DNA of 10,131 nucleotides. Origin: Faecalibacterium sp. CAG:74. Its GTDB lineage: Bacteria; Bacillota; Clostridia; Christensenellales; Aristaeellaceae. The stretch is taken from NCBI GenBank assembly GCA_000437595.1, contig FR899842.1:62304-72434 (forward strand), read 5' to 3'. The first letter of the stretch is position 1. The number at the start of each line of letters is the position of its first letter. Below the pieces are notes generated by a model. That model was not told the origin of the DNA and made no database searches. It saw nothing but the letters and a program-made list of their open reading frames with translations. This document shows positions 1-6,229 of this stretch, piece after piece. The position numbers and the translations under genes were made by a program.

Positions 1-470
1 GGCTGTTTGGCGGAACCGGCTCGATGAGTGAGAGCGTCCGTCAGCCGGACATGCTGCCCGACCGCTACGAGAGCGGTACGGTGAACCTGCCCGGCATAGC
101 GGGGCTGTACGCGGGGGTGAAGTTCGTGCGGGCGCACCGGGCGGAAATCGAGGAATACGAGCTGGCGCTGTGCGACCGCCTGCGTGCGCGGCTGCGGGAG
201 ATTCCCGGCGTGCGCATCCTCTGCGACGATGGGCAGGCGCATATGGCGATTACGAGCATTGTCGTGCCGGGGCATGACGGCGGGGCGCTGGCGGATGCGC
301 TCGACGCAGCAGATGTTGCCGTGCGCGCGGGGCTTCACTGCGCGCCGACCGTCCATGCGTGGCTGGGGACGCTGCAAAGCGGCGCGATTCGCTTTTCGCC
401 GGGGCTTTACAACACAGCGCAGGAGATGGACGACACGGCGCTGCTGCTGGCACGATTATTGCAAGCATAA
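1..470 (+). CDS. Class V aminotransferase / cysteine desulfurase family protein, 3' end only
   Basis: This is the C-terminal part of a PLP-dependent class V aminotransferase of the cysteine desulfurase (NifS/SufS-like) family; the gene begins before the window. The open frame is already running at base 3 (LFGGTGSMSES...), so the ATG at 24 is an internal methionine. GGTGS, followed by QPDMLPDRYESGTVNLPGIAGL, is the family's conserved region after the PLP lysine; that lysine lies outside the window. The later RAGLHCAPTVHAWLGT segment carries the cysteine expected as the persulfide-forming residue (codon 339-341), and the chain ends with the typical IRFSPGLYNT segment. Such enzymes take sulfur from cysteine (or selenium from selenocysteine) for Fe-S clusters, thiolated tRNA or cofactors. 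The particular role here cannot be told without the N-terminus and upstream neighbours. It ends at a TAA just before a bidirectional terminator and converges on map. Family confident, substrate not. Confidence 0.88.
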   Translation, partial: LFGGTGSMSESVRQPDMLPDRYESGTVNLPGIAGLYAGVKFVRAHRAEIEEYELALCDRLRARLREIPGVRILCDDGQAHMAITSIVVPGHDGGALADALDAADVAVRAGLHCAPTVHAWLGTLQSGAIRFSPGLYNTAQEMDDTALLLARLLQA

Positions 471-471
471 G

Positions 472-508
472 AAAACCCCTGCACCGTTTGCGTGATGCAG
501 GGATTTTT
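472..508. terminator. Bidirectional intrinsic terminator between convergent genes
   Basis: CCCTGCA (477-483) pairs perfectly with TGCAGGG (496-502) around a 12-nt loop. The hairpin is flanked by AAAA on the left and ATTTTTCT on the right. It therefore gives a U-tract in both directions and can end the aminotransferase transcript (+) and the degV-map transcript (-). It fills most of the 59-bp gap between the two convergent stop codons. Confidence 0.85.
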
Positions 509-529
509 CTGAATATGCGGTGAAGCCGC

Positions 530-1426
530 TTACCAAGACAGCACTTCGTGACCCGTATCCGTCACAAGCACCATGATTTCCCACTGCGCCGACGGTTTGC
601 CGTCCGCCGTGAAGATTTCCCAGGTGTTGCCCGGATGCGTTCCAACCTCGTCCGTACCCATATTGACCATCGGCTCGATGGTGAAAATCATGCCGGGAGC
701 AAGCGCCATTTCCGTGCCGCGCTTCGTGACGTAACTGACCCACGGGTCCTCGTGGAACTCCAGCCCGCAGCCGTGGCCGCCGATTTCGCGCACGACGCGG
801 TAGCCGTTCGCGCGGGCATGGTCGTTGACCGCCTGCCCAACGTCGCCCAAGAAGCCCCACGGCTTCACTTGCGCCAAGCCCAGTTCGACGCACTCCTTCG
901 TCACTTGCACGAGCTTGCGATTTTCGTCGCTGACGTCGCCGATGCAGTACATGCGGGAGGAATCGGAAAAATAGCCATTCAGGATGGTCGAGCAGTCCAC
1001 ATTGATGATGTCGCCGGATTTCAGCACAACGTGCTTCGATGGAAAACCGTGGCAGACCTGATCGTTCACTGACGTGCAGACGCTGTACGGGTAGCCCTCA
1101 TAGTTCAGCGGCGCGGGAATGCCGCCCATATCGCGCGTCATGGTGGACACGATGTCGTCGATTTCTGCCGTCGTCATGCCCTCATGAATTTGCTTTCCTA
1201 TTTCGTCCAGCACGGCAATATTGATTTTGCAGCTTTCCTTGATTTTTTCAATCTGCTCCGGCGTTTTAATCATCTTATGCGTCGGAACGATGTGCCCCTG
1301 TGCCGCCAGCGATGCAATCTGCTGGTCAAACGCACAGTGGCAACTCTTGTATTTGCGGCCGCTCCCGCACCAGCAGGGGTCGTTGCGTCCCGGCAGATGT
1401 GGAAACGAGAAAGCAGGGAAATTCAT
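530..1426 (-). CDS. map: Type I methionine aminopeptidase with N-terminal SEC-C zinc motif
   Basis: Cytosolic metalloprotease that removes the initiator methionine from new proteins. Residues about 12-32 form a SEC-C zinc motif (GRNDPCWCGSGRKYKSCHC; C18, C20, C29 and H30 or C31), seen on some bacterial MetAPs and thought to favour ribosome or protein contact. Residues about 50-298 are the pita-bread catalytic domain. All five expected metal ligands are visible: D144 (NVDCS), D155 (SDSSR), H218 (GGHGCG), E251 (TIEP) and E283 (QWEIM); H126 (CHGFP) and H225 are the usual catalytic histidines. At 298 aa the length fits a SEC-C-bearing type I enzyme. AAAGGAAAG sits upstream of the ATG at 1426, supporting the start. 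The gene lies 24 bp downstream of degV on the same strand, so the two are probably co-transcribed, ending at the terminator at 472-508. Confidence 0.96.
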   Translation of the reverse strand: MNFPAFSFPHLPGRNDPCWCGSGRKYKSCHCAFDQQIASLAAQGHIVPTHKMIKTPEQIEKIKESCKINIAVLDEIGKQIHEGMTTAEIDDIVSTMTRDMGGIPAPLNYEGYPYSVCTSVNDQVCHGFPSKHVVLKSGDIINVDCSTILNGYFSDSSRMYCIGDVSDENRKLVQVTKECVELGLAQVKPWGFLGDVGQAVNDHARANGYRVVREIGGHGCGLEFHEDPWVSYVTKRGTEMALAPGMIFTIEPMVNMGTDEVGTHPGNTWEIFTADGKPSAQWEIMVLVTDTGHEVLSW

Positions 1427-1450
1427 ACACTTTCCTTTCTACGATGGCGC

Positions 1451-2317
1451 TCAGCGGTGGTCGCCGAGGAAGAAAATCGCCAGCGTACCGGGGCCGGAGT
1501 GGGAGCCAATGACTGGGCCGACATACGTCACCAGAACGCCCGCAATGCCGGGAATTTCCGCCTTGATGATGTCCGCCAGCGCGTTCGCCTCATCCTCGCA
1601 ATCGCCATGGCTGATGAAAATCATCTGCCCTTCCGGGTTGACGATATGCTCCTTGACGCGGTTGGCAAGGATGCGGATGCTGCGGCGGCGACCCGTCACC
1701 TTCTCCACAACTGCCAAATGACCTTCCTCATCAACGTGCATAATCGGCTTGATACGCACGAGCGAACCGACAACCGCGCTGGTTGCAGACAGGCGGCCGC
1801 CGCGATAGAGGAACATCAGGTCATCGACGGTGAACCAGTGAATCAGGTGCTGAATATGCTCCTTGACCCACTTTGCGTTCTCCTCGATGGACATGCCCTG
1901 TTCGCGGTTCTGCAGCGCATAATGCACCAGCAGCCCCTCGCCTGCCGACGCGCATCGGCTGTCAATCACGATGATTTTCTGATTCGGGTACTTCGGCGCA
2001 AGTTCCTTCGCCGCGTCCGCTGCGGCGGCATAAGTGCCGGACAGTCCGCTGGAGAACGTAATGCAAAGGACATCTTGACCCTCGTCCAGCAGCTTCTGGA
2101 AGCATTCCTCCCACGTCGCGGTATTGACGGCGGAGGTCTTAATCACCACGCCGCTGCGGAGCTGACGATAAGTCTCCTTTTTCGCCACTTCCGACGTTCC
2201 CGGAACGGAGGAAACGCCATTGATCGTGCAGGAAAGCGACACGATGTGGAAATCATGCTGTGCCTCCACCCAAGACTGCGGCATGTCAGTGGAAGAATCC
2301 GTAACAATATAGTACAT
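1451..2317 (-). CDS. DegV family fatty-acid-binding protein (FakB-like)
   Basis: A 288-residue DegV-fold protein. Family knowledge: DegV proteins bind one fatty acid in a deep pocket, and the FakB members present it to the kinase FakA, which makes acyl-phosphate for phospholipid synthesis. Visible hallmarks are the opening YYIVTDSSTD (2-11), the TS pair at 61-62, FSSGLSGTY (88-96), DLMFLYRGGRLS (166-177), and the C-terminal GPVIGSHSGPGTLAIFF (267-283), whose histidine and glycines line the head-group site. There is no signal peptide, so it is cytosolic. AGGAGG lies 5 bases before the ATG, a strong site that fixes the start. It is the first gene of a degV-map unit; no FakA is in the window. 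Which lipid it binds cannot be told from sequence, and calling it a true FakB is inference. Confidence 0.93.
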   Translation of the reverse strand: MYYIVTDSSTDMPQSWVEAQHDFHIVSLSCTINGVSSVPGTSEVAKKETYRQLRSGVVIKTSAVNTATWEECFQKLLDEGQDVLCITFSSGLSGTYAAAADAAKELAPKYPNQKIIVIDSRCASAGEGLLVHYALQNREQGMSIEENAKWVKEHIQHLIHWFTVDDLMFLYRGGRLSATSAVVGSLVRIKPIMHVDEEGHLAVVEKVTGRRRSIRILANRVKEHIVNPEGQMIFISHGDCEDEANALADIIKAEIPGIAGVLVTYVGPVIGSHSGPGTLAIFFLGDHR

Positions 2318-2433
2318 TTTTGTCCTCCTGATGTGCTTTGGGGGAGCAGCGCCGCCTGCAGGCAGCGTCCACCTTCGCTTGTCTCCGAATCAGGATGTGC
2401 AGATTTGGAAACAATGCAGCTCTGCGGTCGCGC
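2318..2433 (-). other. degV leader region, no clear promoter
   Basis: About 116 bases lie between the terminator at 2434-2467 and the degV start. On the minus strand there is a GC-rich hairpin just before the ribosome binding site (GCTGCC, loop TGCA, GGCGGC, about 2350-2366). I see no convincing -10/-35 pair; a weak candidate is TTGTTT with TGATTC at a 16-bp spacing. degV is therefore either served by a weak local promoter or by read-through from the strong promoter at 2695-2723. The sequence GAAGGTGGACGC here only superficially resembles a T-box core. Confidence 0.4.
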
Positions 2434-2467
2434 AAAAAAGGAGACAGAGGCTCTCACCTCTGCCTCC
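2434..2467 (-). terminator. Strong intrinsic terminator after the putative 6S RNA, upstream of degV
   Basis: Read on the minus strand, GGAGGCAGAGG pairs over 11 positions (one G-U) with CCTCTGTCTCC around the 6-nt loop TGAGAG, and six T residues follow. This is a textbook rho-independent terminator. It faces the same way as degV and lies between a perfect promoter and degV. It thus ends a short upstream transcript of about 255 nt or, if regulated, could attenuate degV-map. Confidence 0.88.
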
Positions 2468-2484
2468 TGCGCAGACACATCAAA

Positions 2485-2688
2485 TAGAAAAGATGCTCCC
2501 AGAGTGACGATGCACTGCATGCTTTTCACCCGCTGTTAAAGCAGGTAGGTGTCCTGCCGTCTGCATCTGCCTTCCCCTGGCGTTTTGCAACGGGGGCATG
2601 ACATAGCCGAACATAGACCCGGACTCCATTTGTAGAAATGTGGGGAAAACCAGCGTGCTGTCAGACACCCCAGGAGCATCTCCCCCTG
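2485..2688 (-). ncRNA. ssrS: Structured stable RNA, probable 6S RNA
   Basis: No coding frame explains this stretch, yet it starts just after a perfect sigma-A promoter and ends near a strong terminator. The ends of the transcript pair: + strand 2666-2681 with 2491-2506 gives 16 continuous pairs (three G-U), and pairing resumes further in (GCAC with GTGC; TTTTCCCC with GGGTGAAAA, one bulged base). Inside is an unpaired region whose 3' side can form a small hairpin (GCAGG/CCTGC, 2541-2557). A long apical arm follows, capped by CCCC-CGTT-GCAA-AACG with GGGG (2574-2596). A long closing stem, a central bubble and an apical arm in about 200 nt are the layout of 6S RNA, which mimics an open promoter and sequesters sigma-A RNA polymerase. 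I saw no SRP Alu or GGAAGC loop, no tmRNA tag and no RNase P core. The 6S assignment is by architecture, not sequence identity; the alternative is a regulated degV leader. The ends are approximate. Confidence 0.6.
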
Positions 2689-2694
2689 CCTTTC

Positions 2695-2723
2695 ATTATA
2701 AGCAGGAGGAATCGCCGTGTCAA
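2695..2723 (-). promoter_or_regulatory. Perfect consensus sigma-A promoter for the putative 6S RNA
   Basis: On the minus strand, TTGACA (2718-2723), a 17-bp spacer, then TATAAT (2695-2700): six of six matches in both boxes. The bases just upstream of the -35 are AT-rich (TTTGATTTGATTTC), resembling an UP element. The start should fall near 2688. Such strength is typical of stable RNA genes. The rest of the gap up to the end of kdgK (2724-2835) holds nothing I recognise, and I see no clear hairpin terminator for kdgK in it. Confidence 0.88.
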
Positions 2724-2835
2724 GAGGATTTTGAAATCAAATCAAACGAAATCGCAAACTTCCACGTTTAGAAAGGGAATGTTTGAAAATCAACAACTTT
2801 CTGATGTGGATGATGTCTTCGCCATTCGCGGCTGC

Positions 2836-3870
2836 TTAGCGCTGCACGCGGCCCGTGCCGGAACCCTTCATCAGGCTCTCGACCTCGGAGACGGAGACGC
2901 GGTTGTAGTCGCCCAGAATCGTGTGCTTCAGGCAGGATGCCGCCACAGCAAACTCCAGCGCGGTCTTTTCGTCCGCGTAGGTGTTCAGGCCGTAAATCAG
3001 GCCGCCGCCGAAGGAGTCGCCGCCGCCCACGCGGTCAACGATGTCGGTGATGGCGTACTTGCGGGAGAGGAAGAAGTCCTTGCCGTTGTACAAGCAGGCA
3101 GACCAGTCGTTGTGGTTGGCAGACTTCGACTCACGCAGGGTAATCGCCACGCGCTTGATGTTCGGGTAGGTCTGCATTGCCAGAGACGCAATCGCCTTGT
3201 AATTCTCGATGTTCAGCGCGCCGTCTTCCACGTCGCCCTGAGATTCCGCCTTCAGACCCAGAGACTTCTGGAAGTCTTCTTCGTTGGCGATAACGGTGTC
3301 AACGTACTTGACCAGCTCGGTCATGACTTCCTTGGCATCCTTGCCGTACTTCCAGAGGTTCTTGCGGTAGTTCAGGTCGCAGGACACATGGATGCCTTTC
3401 GCCTTCGCCGCCTTCACCGCTTCCAGAGACAAATCCGCCGCGCCCTGAGAGATGGCAGGCGTGATGCCGGTCAGGTGGAACCACGTCGCACCCTCAAACG
3501 CCTTGTCCCAGTCGATGTCGCCGGGCTTGGCTTCCGCGATGGCAGAACCCGCGCGGTCATAGATGACCTTGGAGGGACGCTGCACAGCGCCGGTTTCCAG
3601 ATAGTAGATACCCATGCGGCCGTCCTTGCGGACAATCTTAGTGGTATCAACGCCGAAGCCGCGCAGTTCGCGGATGCAGGCATTGCCGACATCGTTGGTG
3701 GGCAGCACGGTCACGAACGCGGTTTCCATGCCGTAGTTCGCCAGAGAAACAGACACGTTCGCCTCGCCGCCGCCGAAGGTCGCTTCAAGGGAGGGAGACT
3801 GGAACAGGCGCTCATACGCCGGGGACTTGAGGCGAAGCATGATTTCGCCGAACGTTACAACCTTAGCCAT
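2836..3870 (-). CDS. kdgK: 2-dehydro-3-deoxygluconate (KDG) kinase, PfkB family
   Basis: Cytosolic sugar kinase that phosphorylates 2-keto-3-deoxygluconate to KDPG with ATP, feeding the aldolase encoded just upstream. The 344-residue chain shows the ribokinase/PfkB fold: sugar-binding GGGEANVSVSLANYG (33-47), CDLNYRKNLW (164-173), ANEEDF (195-200), and the anion-hole motif DRVGGGDSFGGGLIYG (279-294), with D285 the catalytic base. Family members more often have GAGD; here it is GGGD, a mild variant common in KDG kinases. AGGAGG lies upstream of the ATG at 3870. It follows eda by 45 bp on the same strand; that gap contains the short palindrome CAGAAATTTCTG (3896-3907) of unknown meaning. The pairing with eda strongly favours KDG over other PfkB substrates such as fructose or ribose. 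Regulation is probably through the eda promoter and operator. Confidence 0.93.
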   Translation of the reverse strand: MAKVVTFGEIMLRLKSPAYERLFQSPSLEATFGGGEANVSVSLANYGMETAFVTVLPTNDVGNACIRELRGFGVDTTKIVRKDGRMGIYYLETGAVQRPSKVIYDRAGSAIAEAKPGDIDWDKAFEGATWFHLTGITPAISQGAADLSLEAVKAAKAKGIHVSCDLNYRKNLWKYGKDAKEVMTELVKYVDTVIANEEDFQKSLGLKAESQGDVEDGALNIENYKAIASLAMQTYPNIKRVAITLRESKSANHNDWSACLYNGKDFFLSRKYAITDIVDRVGGGDSFGGGLIYGLNTYADEKTALEFAVAASCLKHTILGDYNRVSVSEVESLMKGSGTGRVQR

Positions 3871-3915
3871 TGGATTTTTCCTCCTATTTTATACTCAGAA
3901 ATTTCTGTTTGTAGA

Positions 3916-4872
3916 TTACTTCTGCACGAGATGGAACGCGAAGCCGCCGATTTCGTCTTCCAGATAGATGGCGATCAGCTTGCCGTTCTTCACCACAGCG
4001 CTGTCCTCAATGAACTTGAAGCCGCGCTGTTCCAGATGCCACTTCGCGCGCGGGACGCTGTTCGTACCGATAGCGATGTGACCGTTCGTGCCGCGGCCCT
4101 GCTTCTTCATCAGCTCGTAGCCCGTGCCGACAAAGTTGGAGGAGTTGCCCTCCTTGATGGGCCAGCCCATGAGCGCGGAAATCTTCTTCGCCGTCTCCAT
4201 GGAGCTTTCCGCGTCGGGGCAGTTCAGACCAATGTGGCGCACTTCAAAGCCGAGCATCTTGTCCACCGCAGAGCGGGTCAGGTCAGTGATGCGCTGCCAG
4301 TCCTTCGCAGCCACCGCGTCCTTCGGCACCATCCAGGAGCCGCCGCAGCAGAGAATCTTGTCGAACGCGAGGTAATCGAGCATGTTGTTCTCGTTGATGC
4401 CGCCCGTGGGCATGAACTTCATGTCCGGGTACACCGGCGCCATCGACTTGATGAGCTTCAGGCCGCCGACCGCTTCCGCCGGGAACAGCTTGACAGCCTT
4501 CAGGCCGTACTGAATCGCAATCTGCACATCAGACGGATTCGCCGTGCCAGGGCAGACAGGGATGTCCTTCTCCACGCAGTACTTCACCACGTCAGGAGAC
4601 AGACCAGGGGACACAATCGCCGCCGCGCCAGCATTCACCGCACGGTCGACCTGCTCCGTCGTCAGCACCGTGCCCGCGCACAGCAGCACATCGGGCATGG
4701 CTTCATGCACGCGGCGGATGGCTTCCTCCGCAGCCGCCGTGCGGAAAGTGATTTCCGCCACCGGCAGACCGCCGTCAGACAGCGCCTTGCACAGCGGCAC
4801 AGCGTCGTCCGCATCATTAACAGCAATGACCGGCACGAGGCCAGCCAAAGACAGCTTCTCCAAAAATTCCAT
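3916..4872 (-). CDS. eda: KDPG aldolase fused to a C-terminal glyoxalase/VOC-like domain
   Basis: Residues 1 to about 205 are a class I KDPG/KHG aldolase (Eda), which splits 2-keto-3-deoxy-6-phosphogluconate into pyruvate and glyceraldehyde-3-phosphate. The E. coli active-site residues are all present at a constant offset of five: E40, R44, T68, P89 and the Schiff-base lysine K128 (KAVKLFPAE). E. coli Eda is about 213 residues; this protein is 318. The extra part, about 208-318, begins FEVRHIGLNCPD and ends AIYLEDEIGGFAFHLV, with GHIAIGTN between, a pattern that fits a single vicinal-oxygen-chelate (glyoxalase/lactoylglutathione-lyase-like) module. H213, H265 and E305 or H314 are possible metal ligands. 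The role of the module is unknown; it may be regulatory, oligomerising, or act on a reactive oxo compound. The start is supported by AAAGGA about 9 bases upstream. First gene of the eda-kdgK operon, with promoter and operator in the 304-bp divergent region. Confidence 0.93.
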   Translation of the reverse strand: MEFLEKLSLAGLVPVIAVNDADDAVPLCKALSDGGLPVAEITFRTAAAEEAIRRVHEAMPDVLLCAGTVLTTEQVDRAVNAGAAAIVSPGLSPDVVKYCVEKDIPVCPGTANPSDVQIAIQYGLKAVKLFPAEAVGGLKLIKSMAPVYPDMKFMPTGGINENNMLDYLAFDKILCCGGSWMVPKDAVAAKDWQRITDLTRSAVDKMLGFEVRHIGLNCPDAESSMETAKKISALMGWPIKEGNSSNFVGTGYELMKKQGRGTNGHIAIGTNSVPRAKWHLEQRGFKFIEDSAVVKNGKLIAIYLEDEIGGFAFHLVQK

Positions 4873-4905
4873 GACACATCGTCCTTTCTCTGTGGTCTTA
4901 CGCGT

Positions 4906-4925
4906 GCTTGTAAGCGTTTACAAGC
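4906..4925. promoter_or_regulatory. LacI-family operator / CcpA cre-like site in the eda leader
   Basis: GCTTGTAA-GCGT-TTACAAGC has perfect 8-bp arms around a 4-bp centre. The core TGTAAGCGTTTACA fits the Bacillota catabolite-response (cre) consensus and LacI-family operators generally. It lies about 60-80 bp downstream of the predicted eda start site and about 35 bp before the ATG, where a bound repressor would act as a roadblock. CcpA or a local KdgR/LacI-type regulator are both possible; no regulator gene is in the window. Confidence 0.82.
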
Positions 4926-4990
4926 GGTCATGCGGATGAAGGAAGGCTCGCTTCCCTATCCACTTGACGTACACGAACTGAACCAGTATC

Positions 4991-5019
4991 ATCATACAAC
5001 GTTTTCTGTCTTCCGTCAA
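4991..5019 (-). promoter_or_regulatory. Sigma-A promoter of the eda-kdgK operon
   Basis: On the minus strand, TTGACG (5014-5019), a 17-bp spacer, then TATGAT (4991-4996): five of six matches in each box. The predicted start is near 4984, giving a leader of about 110 nt. The leader includes the 4906-4925 palindrome and a small hairpin (GGAAG/CTTCC, about 4941-4955). Confidence 0.8.
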
Positions 5020-5022
5020 GGG

Positions 5023-5037
5023 AAAATGCAGCATTTT
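5023..5037. repeat. Perfect inverted repeat beside the eda -35 box
   Basis: AAAATGC-A-GCATTTT has 7-bp arms and a 1-bp centre, and lies 3 bp upstream of the eda -35 box. This is a typical place and size for an activator or repressor dimer site. A second inverted repeat, TTTTTC-GCG-GAAAAA (5043-5057), follows closely. Neither matches an operator I can name. Confidence 0.5.
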
Positions 5038-5094
5038 GCACATTTTTCGCGGAAAAAACGCGTAGACGGGGCGAAAGGGCGCGTCAGGAGCATC

Positions 5095-5123
5095 TTGCGA
5101 AATAACGCCAAGCATGGTATAAT
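5095..5123 (+). promoter_or_regulatory. Sigma-A promoter of the zinc-ribbon/TPM/RecQ operon
   Basis: TTGCGA (5095-5100), a 17-bp spacer, then TATAAT (5118-5123). The predicted start is near 5130. It is divergent from the eda promoter, whose start lies about 145 bp away. Together with the inverted repeats and the LacI-type site, it accounts for the 304-bp gap between eda and the zinc-ribbon gene. Confidence 0.82.
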
Positions 5124-5130
5124 AAAATCA

Positions 5131-5158
5131 GCATGAAAAGAGCGTTCATGCTCTTTCA
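5131..5158 (+). promoter_or_regulatory. Two mutually exclusive hairpins at the 5' end of the operon mRNA
   Basis: GCATGAA (5131-5137) pairs perfectly with TTCATGC (5145-5151). Alternatively TGAAAAGAGC (5134-5143) pairs with GCTCTTTCA (5150-5158) with one bulged A. The two share bases, so only one can form. There is no U-tract after them, so they are not a terminator. They sit at the predicted 5' end, just before the ribosome binding site, where they could protect the mRNA or influence translation. Confidence 0.5.
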
Positions 5159-5176
5159 CAGAGAGAGGGATGAGGG

Positions 5177-6229
5177 ATGAGCCAAGTCATTTCGTTCAAA
5201 TGTCCGTCGTGCGGCGGCTATTTGGTTTTCGACCCGGTCAAGCAGCGTTTCCAGTGCCCTTATTGCGGTGGCAGCTTTGCTGAAAATGAGCTGAAGGAAC
5301 AGTCCGAGCAGCGACAGCAGGCGGCGGAACAGGCACGCAGTGCGGAGCCCAATTCGGAGCTGCGTTCCTATCACTGCCAAATGTGCGGCGCGGAAATCGT
5401 GACCGATGCGACGACCGCCGCAACCCGATGCTACTACTGCCACTCACCCGTTGTGCTGAATGACCGTCTGACCGACGAGTTCCGCCCCGACGGCGTAATT
5501 CCTTTCAAGCTGGACAAAAAGGCGGCAGAGGCGGAGTTCAAATCGTTCATCAGCAAAAAGCGCTTCGTGCAGCCGGATTTCTTCTCGCAGGCGCAGATGG
5601 AGGATTTTTCCGGTGTCTACTATCCCTACTGGGCGTGCGATATTTCCGGCGAAGGCTCGTTTGATGGCGAAGGCACAAACGTCTCTATCCGCAACGGTGC
5701 GAAGGAAACCGTCACCATCACGCGGATTTTCGCCGTCCACCGCGAAGGGCGGCTGACGTTCCGGCAGATGATTCGCAAGGCGCTGACCAAGGCAGACGGC
5801 AAACTGTCCGACGGCATCCACCCCTATCAAATGGAGGACGTGAAGCCCTACGAATCAGGCTATTTGAGCGGCTTTCTGGCGGAAAAGCGCGATATTGAGC
5901 AGGACGCGGCGAAGCAGTCGATGGTGACGGAGGCGAAGGGATACGCCGAGCGCATGTTCACCAGCGTGGAGAACCCCTACAACACGCTGACGGGTCACGC
6001 GAAATTCGAGCCGGATTCTGTCAAGACGAAATACCTGCTGCTGCCCGCATGGGTGCTGACCTACAAGCACCGCGCGGACGGCGAACCCTACTACTACATG
6101 ATGAACGGGCAGACGGGGCGCATCTGCGGCAAACTGCCGATTAACAAGGGCAAGCTGTACGCGGTCGGCGCGCTGATTGGCGGCGTCGTGTTCGGGCTGC
6201 TGTGTCTGGGAGGTGCGATTCTGTGGTAA
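5177..6229 (+). CDS. TFIIB-type double zinc-ribbon protein with C-terminal membrane segment
   Basis: A 350-residue protein with two CxxC-CxxC zinc ribbons at its N-terminus: C9/C12 with C27/C30 (KCPSCGG...CPYCGG) and C67/C70 with C85/C88 (CQMCG...CYYCHS), joined by a Glu/Gln-rich, probably helical linker (about 36-60). A large middle region (about 100-320) with YYPYWACDISGEG, LLLPAWVLTYKH and YYYMMNGQTGRICGKLP is typical of the conserved 'TFIIB-type zinc ribbon-containing protein' of Clostridia, whose function is not known to me. One transmembrane helix (about 328-349) closes the chain, so it is anchored at the membrane with the zinc ribbons probably in the cytosol. The ATG at 5177 follows GAGAGGGA; the ATG at 5170 is in another frame. 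It is the first gene of the operon and overlaps the TPM gene by 7 bp. A DNA-binding role is only inference; the ribbons may be structural. Confidence 0.85.
   Translation: MSQVISFKCPSCGGYLVFDPVKQRFQCPYCGGSFAENELKEQSEQRQQAAEQARSAEPNSELRSYHCQMCGAEIVTDATTAATRCYYCHSPVVLNDRLTDEFRPDGVIPFKLDKKAAEAEFKSFISKKRFVQPDFFSQAQMEDFSGVYYPYWACDISGEGSFDGEGTNVSIRNGAKETVTITRIFAVHREGRLTFRQMIRKALTKADGKLSDGIHPYQMEDVKPYESGYLSGFLAEKRDIEQDAAKQSMVTEAKGYAERMFTSVENPYNTLTGHAKFEPDSVKTKYLLLPAWVLTYKHRADGEPYYYMMNGQTGRICGKLPINKGKLYAVGALIGGVVFGLLCLGGAILW
6208..6213 (+). promoter_or_regulatory. Ribosome binding site that decides the TPM gene start
   Basis: GGGAGG lies 9 bases before the GTG at 6223. It is inside the open frame that begins at the earlier GTG at 6202, so it supports 6223 rather than 6202 as the true start. 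Confidence 0.7.

Noticed and set aside
2340..2400. Possible T-box (GAAGGTGGACGC) before degV
   Set aside because: The motif lies after the terminator instead of before it, the ACCGCG part is missing, and degV is not an amino-acid gene.
1184..2539. Plus-strand open frame of 451 codons
   Set aside because: Antisense to map and degV and to the noncoding RNA region; no recognisable protein family.
2485..2688. SRP RNA, tmRNA or RNase P RNA as alternatives for the structured RNA
   Set aside because: The SRP apical loop, the alanine-tRNA-like ends of tmRNA and the RNase P core sequences are not visible.
2638..5136. Very long plus-strand open frame (832 codons)
   Set aside because: It runs antisense to kdgK and eda, both of which have complete family motifs and ribosome binding sites. 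Its composition (Arg, His, Ala, Val-rich) is typical of the complement of GC-rich genes.
6202..6222. GTG at 6202 as start of the TPM gene
   Set aside because: It would add seven residues before the signal peptide and place the ribosome binding site inside the gene; the GTG at 6223 fits better.
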